NCBI RefSeq assembly: GCF_051233685.1
Contig: NZ_JBAMMY010000134.1
Location: 1-10,769 of the forward strand
DNA: 10,769 nt
Origin: RPRI01 sp051233685
GTDB lineage: Bacteria; Desulfobacterota; Desulfobacteria; Desulfobacterales; RPRI01
Direction of reading: 5' to 3'
Every line of letters begins with the position of its first letter. Within the stretch, counting starts at the first letter, position 1. Below are positions 6,764 through 10,769 of the stretch, piece by piece. Under the pieces are notes generated by a model. It saw only the letters and a list, made by a program, of their open reading frames with translations, was not told the origin of the DNA and made no database searches. Both the position numbers and the translations under genes were made by a program.

Positions 6764-7802
6764 ATGACCGTAACAAATAATCCTGATGTAAAAAAGCAAG
6801 CATCGGAAGAGATGAAGCTTATGCATATGATCCACGGAAGCAGAATAACACAGTTAATCTATGTTGCAGCAAAGCTTAAAATCTCAGATCTCCTTGATGA
6901 AGGGCCAAAAAGCAGCCGGGAAATTGCACAGATGGTCGGGCGCCCACTCCCGTGCTCTTTATCGTGTAATGAGGGCTCTATCAAGTTTGGGAATATTCAG
7001 TGAAGACGAAGCCGGTAATTTTCATATGACCCAGCTTGCCAGGCTGTTAAGAACCGGTACGGATTCTCTTGCAGGCTACGCCATTATGGTGGGCGAACCC
7101 TGGTCCTGGTCTGTGGAAGGTGATTTGCTTTACAGCGTAAAAACAGGCAAACCAGCTTTTAAACATGTTCATGGTATGGATGTTCATGATTATATGAACC
7201 TGAATATGGAAGTTACCAAACAGTTTAATGAAGCAATGACCAGTTTTTCAAGCCATGAACTCGAACCTGTTATCAATGCATACGACTTCTCACAATTTAA
7301 GACTGTTGTAGATGTTGGAGGTGGACACGGAGCTTTGCTTGCTGAAATTCTTAAGAGCAATACACAAATGCAGGGTAAGCTTTTCGATCTGAGAGCAGCT
7401 GATGAAGCAGCTATAAGTATTATGGAAAGACAGGGTGTGAAAAATCGTTGCGAACTTATACCCGGTAATTTTTTCGACTCGGTGCCAAAAGGTGCTGATG
7501 CTTATATCCTCAAACGGGTAATACATGATTGGGATGATGACAATGCTGTAGCTATTCTTAAAGTCTGCCATAAAGCAATGTCTGCCAAAAGCAATCTTTT
7601 GATAATCGAAAGAGTAATACCCAAAGGGAATGAACCGTCTTTCGGTAAACTTGTAGATATCAGTATGCTGACCTTATCCGGTGGCCTGGAGCGCAGTGAG
7701 TCGGAATTTGGAATGATTTTTGAAAGAGCCGGATTTAAAATAACAAATATCATACCAACTATGTGTCCGTTAAGCATAATTGAAGCAATGCCGGTATATT
7801 AA
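6764..7802 (+). pseudogene. Family-2 O-methyltransferase, single-base frameshift
   Basis: An S-adenosylmethionine-dependent O-methyltransferase of the acetylserotonin/hydroxyneurosporene/plant-COMT type. Joined across the shift it is 345 residues, the usual length. It begins at ATG 6764 with AGGAG before it. The N-terminal dimerisation and winged-helix part (about 17-100) includes ITQLIYVAAKLKISDLL and ALYRVMRALSSLGIFSED. The SAM site VVDVGGGHG lies at about 181-189. The catalytic-base motif ILKRVIHDWDDD carries His254, and Glu282 is in IIERV. The frame changes at GTCGGGCGCCCAC (6935-6947): removing one G from 6938-6940 restores VGAHSRALYRV, the family motif. The shifted downstream part alone stays open to 7802, from an ATG at 6861 that has no family sequence around it. 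The LFDLRAADEAA segment departs from the usual LFDLP.V. The change may be a true inactivation or a sequencing error; all else is intact. The substrate cannot be told from sequence. Confidence 0.85.
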
Positions 7803-7808
7803 GACAGT

Positions 7809-8111
7809 TCAGATAGATGATGAGCCTAAAATGCCAAGAAGCTCGATCTTCTTTTTTCTTGGCTTTTTCTTGATTCTCATTTCCAGCCTGAGCGCCTCCG
7901 ATCGTGTCATTGCCCGGCTTTGAGCTTCGAGTTGAACGGGAAACCTCCCTCGCGTATAGACCGCCCCCTTGCCGGAGTTGTGCGCCAGGATACGCTTTGA
8001 AAGATCATTGGTTATTCCGCAATAAAGCGTTCCATCGGCGCATCGCACGATATAAACAATCCAGTTTTTCACTCGGCAATAACTCTCCTGTTTCTCTTTT
8101 TCCGGTGTCAT
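7809..8111 (-). CDS. GIY-YIG nuclease domain protein (UPF0213/YhbQ type)
   Basis: A 100-residue single-domain GIY-YIG protein. The signature is WIVYIVRCADGTLYCGITND: Y20 belongs to the GIY half and YCGI (30-33) to the YIG half. R40 and H44 follow in DLSKRILAHNSGKG, and the catalytic Glu is E77 in SEALRLEM. The basic tail KKKPRKKK matches the family's usual end. UPF0213 proteins are small, stand-alone and of uncertain role, with nuclease activity shown for some relatives. The ATG at 8111 has no ribosome site and lies 15 bases after the CHAT stop, so it would rely on coupling. A GTG at 8072, preceded by AGGAGAG about 10 bases upstream, gives MKNWIVYIVRC, exactly the family's normal beginning, and may be the true start (87 residues). 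It meets the methyltransferase gene tail to tail, 6 bases apart. Confidence 0.85.
   Translation of the reverse strand: MTPEKEKQESYCRVKNWIVYIVRCADGTLYCGITNDLSKRILAHNSGKGAVYTRGRFPVQLEAQSRAMTRSEALRLEMRIKKKPRKKKIELLGILGSSSI
7833..7863 (+). terminator. Hairpin after the methyltransferase, inside the GIY-YIG gene
   Basis: Two nested options exist. AAGAAG-ctcgat-CTTCTT (7836-7853) is followed at once by TTTT; an outer GCCAAGAA...TTCTTGGC pair spans 7833-7863. It lies about 30 bases after the methyltransferase stop, so it could end that transcript. It also encodes Lys codons of the opposing GIY-YIG gene, so the structure may be a by-product of coding. Confidence 0.3.
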
Positions 8112-8126
8112 ATTTACATCGGGTTT

Positions 8127-10412
8127 TTACATAGCACTTCCGGTGAGTAAAAATGCTGCCCAGAAATAGGGATTCGGGTGTTGCTTTTTAACTTTGAGCT
8201 GAGCCTGCCGCAAAGCCTCGTCTTTATTCATCTTCGATAGATTGGTATAAAAGTTAATCATTATATCACGGGTTGTCTCATCATCAACCTGCCACAGGCT
8301 TGATATTAGCGAACGCGCTCCGGCATAAAGGAAACCGCGCGTTAAGCCGACAACATCATCGCCTGTCGAAACTTTTCCAAGAGCCGTTTCGCATGCGCTG
8401 AGAGTGACCAAATCGGCGTTCAAAGATAAATTATAAAGATCACCTGCTCTCAACAGTCCATCATTCATTTTATCTGCGGCCAGCAGCAGTGCTGAATTAA
8501 GCGGCTTATCAATATCAAATACTCCATGGACAGCCAGATGAATTATGAAATATTTGCTCCCAAATTTTTCAAGATTGGTTTTAGACGCATCGCTGCGTAA
8601 AAGAACATTGGATTCGGGAATTATTTTGCTAATGGACAGAGCCTCGTCCTGCGCAAATTTCAAATCATATTTTGGGTCGTCCAGCTTAGGATTTCCGAAA
8701 ATCAAAGCGCCTCTATCCTCTTGCTTTGCCCGTTCCTTGAGAAAGCTCAGAACGCTGGCGCTGGGCAGCATCCGTATGCTGAAGCGGTCAATCAGATATT
8801 CATTGCCGTCGGAAAGGGCGGCAAAAGGCAAATAATGCAAAGAGCCATGTGGAACGATAATCAATTTTTTTGTTTTAATTGCAGGAGCTGCCAAAGAAAA
8901 TAATTGGCGGTATAGCATCTGGCTATATTGTTTGAAATCCGGTAAGTCCTGTGCTGTAGTGTTTTTGCGCAGGGCATCAATGTTTTTTTCCAAATCCGTT
9001 ACCGGCAGTTTCTGCGCCACAATGGTTTTGTCTGTTAAAATAAAAACATACCATTTACTGCCTGCGCAATAATATTCCAGAAGTGTTTCATCGTCTTTAA
9101 TCTTCTCCTGGATTTCAGCCGTGGAAGGAGTCGCCACGGAAACCAGAGCGGATAGTTCCGGCGCATTTTCATGCAGGTTTTTTTTCAGTTTCAGGACAAC
9201 CGCCCGGGTTTTATTTTGGCTTTCTTTATCTTCAGCAGATTGAGCCACAACGGTGAGGTCATTTTCCGCTTTGGTAAGCTCGGCCAGTGTTATCCTGATC
9301 TGCTCAGTTTGTCCGCCTCGGACTTTTATGTCCTTTTGCGAAGCAAGCAAGTCCACAAGGGCGCGGGATTTGGCACGCTCCACGTAAGTAAATGCTTCTG
9401 CATAACGGTCGTCAGCAATAAGTAGTGCCGTCAATTCTGCGTATGCTGATTGTTTATCGCCTACAAAACCGATACGTCCTGCTTCGGAATTAATCGAAGA
9501 GCGCTGCTTTTCAATAACATCGATTGTTTTTTTGAGCATGTCTTCTGCGGCATTTTTCCGGCCTTCGGACAAAGCAATTTTTGCCCGATCAAGCAGCACA
9601 ATCCAGTAAATACCCCCGATTTGCTCAATCTGCGGATGCCCTAAAAGCCGGTCATATCCTTTTTTTGCTTCTATTATGTTTCCTGTTTCATAAAGGCTTT
9701 TTGATAAAATAAAAAGATTGGGTATCTCCTGAAAGGTCTGATCGTATAAAGCCGTTATTGCACCTGTTACTCTTGCATTAGGATTTCTTATGGCCTTCAG
9801 CGCATTGTCATATTCTTTCAATGCCATATAAATCCGCGCCAGTGCGCTGTATTTTTCGGGTCCGTTCATGACTGTTATGCTAACATTTTGCAGCGAATTA
9901 ACAATTTTTTGAGCATCCGACTTATTTCCCGATATAGCATAGGCAACACCAAGAAAATCATAAATGGAGATCAGCTGAGATGTATAAAAGCTTTGTTTCT
10001 CACGTCCATCTTCATGCAAAAGTTTATAAGCAAGAATGCCTTCTTCGATTGCCTTCTGAGGTTCACCCTGATCGAGATAAATAGAGCCGCGCAAAATCCG
10101 GGGATAAACTGTGAGATCGGAGCCGACAAAAGCTCTGTCGCCATTATCAATCTGCTTTTGAAGCAAGTCTGTTATGGCAAGTGCTTTGCTGTAATTGCGA
10201 ATTCCGTTATAAGAGGATGCCAGCATAAAAAGCTGAAAAGAAGACACCGAATCGCCATTGTCAACTCTTGGTTGAATAGCATTAATTATTTCATTTATCT
10301 GCTGTTTTTGAGCATAACTGCTTAACTTTATATCCCTTGATAGGGAGCAGGCCATAAAAAAACAAGCCAGCAGCAATATGACTGATATTGTGAAATAATT
10401 TTTAAGTTTCAT
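8127..10412 (-). CDS. TPR-CHAT lipoprotein (caspase-like protease domain)
   Basis: A 761-residue protein. An N-terminal signal of about 21 residues (ISVILLLACFFMAC) ends in Cys22, with Cys17 as the other lipobox candidate, so it is probably a lipoprotein exposed in the periplasm. Residues about 30-380 are TPR-like helical repeats, for example LARIYMALKEYDNALKAI, and the family hallmark ERAKSRALVDLLASQ near 344. A helical linker leads to the CHAT domain (about 440-761). The peptidase dyad is intact: His629 in HLAVHG and Cys674 in VTLSACETALG, 45 residues apart, followed by GLTRGFLYAGARSLISSLWQVDD. CHAT proteins are caspase/separase relatives, and partners are unknown here. The start at 10412 has GGAG 8 bases upstream and gives a clean signal peptide; the frame stays open to 10529 without either. 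No CRISPR genes are near, so it is not a craspase locus. The GIY-YIG gene follows at 15 bases. Confidence 0.9.
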   Translation of the reverse strand: MKLKNYFTISVILLLACFFMACSLSRDIKLSSYAQKQQINEIINAIQPRVDNGDSVSSFQLFMLASSYNGIRNYSKALAITDLLQKQIDNGDRAFVGSDLTVYPRILRGSIYLDQGEPQKAIEEGILAYKLLHEDGREKQSFYTSQLISIYDFLGVAYAISGNKSDAQKIVNSLQNVSITVMNGPEKYSALARIYMALKEYDNALKAIRNPNARVTGAITALYDQTFQEIPNLFILSKSLYETGNIIEAKKGYDRLLGHPQIEQIGGIYWIVLLDRAKIALSEGRKNAAEDMLKKTIDVIEKQRSSINSEAGRIGFVGDKQSAYAELTALLIADDRYAEAFTYVERAKSRALVDLLASQKDIKVRGGQTEQIRITLAELTKAENDLTVVAQSAEDKESQNKTRAVVLKLKKNLHENAPELSALVSVATPSTAEIQEKIKDDETLLEYYCAGSKWYVFILTDKTIVAQKLPVTDLEKNIDALRKNTTAQDLPDFKQYSQMLYRQLFSLAAPAIKTKKLIIVPHGSLHYLPFAALSDGNEYLIDRFSIRMLPSASVLSFLKERAKQEDRGALIFGNPKLDDPKYDLKFAQDEALSISKIIPESNVLLRSDASKTNLEKFGSKYFIIHLAVHGVFDIDKPLNSALLLAADKMNDGLLRAGDLYNLSLNADLVTLSACETALGKVSTGDDVVGLTRGFLYAGARSLISSLWQVDDETTRDIMINFYTNLSKMNKDEALRQAQLKVKKQHPNPYFWAAFLLTGSAM

Positions 10413-10630
10413 ATTGTTATCTCCGTTATATGGCAGGTTTCCCGGCAATGCCACAGTAATGCAAGCAAATAGTTGTTTGCCCTGATCCATGGCGGAATAG
10501 TTCATTAATATCATATTCTCAATGAACAATGAAATAAAAACGTTAAATTCGATTAAAACTCAACATCTCTGACGGGGTTGACGATTGATTACAGAAGGAT
10601 TCAATAAAAAAACCGCATCAAGATTTTTTA
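10413..10630. other. Upstream region of the CHAT gene
   Basis: This stretch between the CHAT start and the insertion-sequence end holds the CHAT ribosome site and short hairpins such as GCAAA...TTTGC at 10465-10480. No strong promoter could be picked: candidate -35 boxes (TTGAGT, TTGAGA) lack good -10 partners. No gene is supported here. Confidence 0.4.
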
Positions 10631-10655
10631 GGTTCCTCGCTATTTCATGTGGGTA
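10631..10655 (+). repeat. Terminal inverted repeat of an ISL3-type element
   Basis: The plus-strand sequence begins GGTTCCTCGCTATTTCATGT and runs into the transposase stop codon, which lies in it at 10645-10647. A terminal repeat that overlaps or directly follows the transposase end is typical of ISL3-family elements. The outer flank ATTTTTTA (10623-10630) is the right size for the 8-base AT-rich target duplication, but the other end is outside the window, so neither repeat nor duplication can be paired. Confidence 0.4.
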
Positions 10656-10769
10656 ACCTGAATTCGAGTTTGCCACCAATGAGGTAGATCATGGTGATCA
10701 GGTTTTTGATGGTCCTGTATCCCCTGGCCTTGGCTTTAGCTGCTTGGATAAGGCTGTTGATTCCCTCAA
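10645..10769 (-). mobile_element. ISL3-family transposase, C-terminal end (partial)
   Basis: The minus strand reads EGINSLIQAAKAKARGYRTI, then KNLITMIYLIGGKLEFRLPT and TGA, continuing beyond the window edge. The EG.N..I...K..ARGY pattern, followed by a short tail, matches the C-terminus of ISL3-type (IS204/IS1001/IS1096/IS1165) DDE transposases; the leading Glu is probably the catalytic E of the DDE triad. Only 41 codons are visible, so whether the element is whole cannot be judged, but what is seen has no stops or shifts. It lies upstream of the CHAT gene on the same strand and could read into it. Confidence 0.75.

Noticed and set aside
8127..10412. A type III-E CRISPR craspase (TPR-CHAT with gRAMP)
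   Set aside because: No repeat array and no gRAMP or Cas gene are present, and the protein has a lipoprotein signal.
8127..10529. Longer start of the CHAT protein at 10529
   Set aside because: It would bury the signal peptide 39 residues inside and has no ribosome site, whereas the ATG at 10412 has GGAG 8 bases upstream.

Overview
The window looks like a bacterial chromosome segment of moderately low GC. The mix of genes suggests a Desulfobacterota-type (former Deltaproteobacteria) genome: stacked receiver/HDOD/DUF4388 regulators, an FlhG-type MinD ATPase, a FIST-domain remnant, a phage ABA-sandwich protein and a TPR-CHAT lipoprotein. This placement is inferred from gene content only; there is no rRNA or other marker gene to anchor it.

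Positions 1-5782 hold a compact five-gene operon on the minus strand. Reading 5' to 3' it runs: a DNA-binding HTH protein with a Cys cluster and a PAS domain (5782-5036); a PAS sensor histidine kinase (5001-3694); a REC-HDOD response regulator (3701-2463); a REC-REC-DUF4388 response regulator (2473-1370); and a MinD/FlhG-like P-loop ATPase with an unusual C-terminal extension (1368-226). Junctions overlap by 8-17 bases or are separated by at most a few tens of bases, so co-transcription is very likely. Three receivers and one kinase, with no DNA-binding receiver, point to a protein-level output (HDOD, DUF4388/PATAN and the ATPase). This is the best candidate for an under-described signalling system in the window.

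Positions 5783-7803 read on the plus strand and show decay. A start codon with a good Shine-Dalgarno site opens a FIST N-terminal domain that is broken by an in-frame stop and a frameshift (about 5992-6238). A small phage ABA-sandwich-like protein follows (6262-6615). Then comes a family-2 (acetylserotonin/hydroxyneurosporene type) O-methyltransferase of normal length, interrupted by one extra G near 6938-6940. It has its own good sigma-70-like promoter overlapping a palindrome.

Positions 7809-10412 are on the minus strand: a TPR-CHAT lipoprotein with an intact His/Cys dyad, followed by a small GIY-YIG (UPF0213-type) protein. The right edge (10631-10769) is the end of an ISL3-family insertion sequence: the transposase C-terminus and a terminal inverted repeat, lying about 220 bases upstream of the CHAT gene.

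No tRNA, rRNA or CRISPR array was seen. No gene-free stretch exceeds 300 bases. The longest are 1-225 (AT-rich, a weak hairpin only), 5783-5991 (the divergent regulatory region) and 10413-10630 (upstream of the CHAT gene, no convincing promoter).
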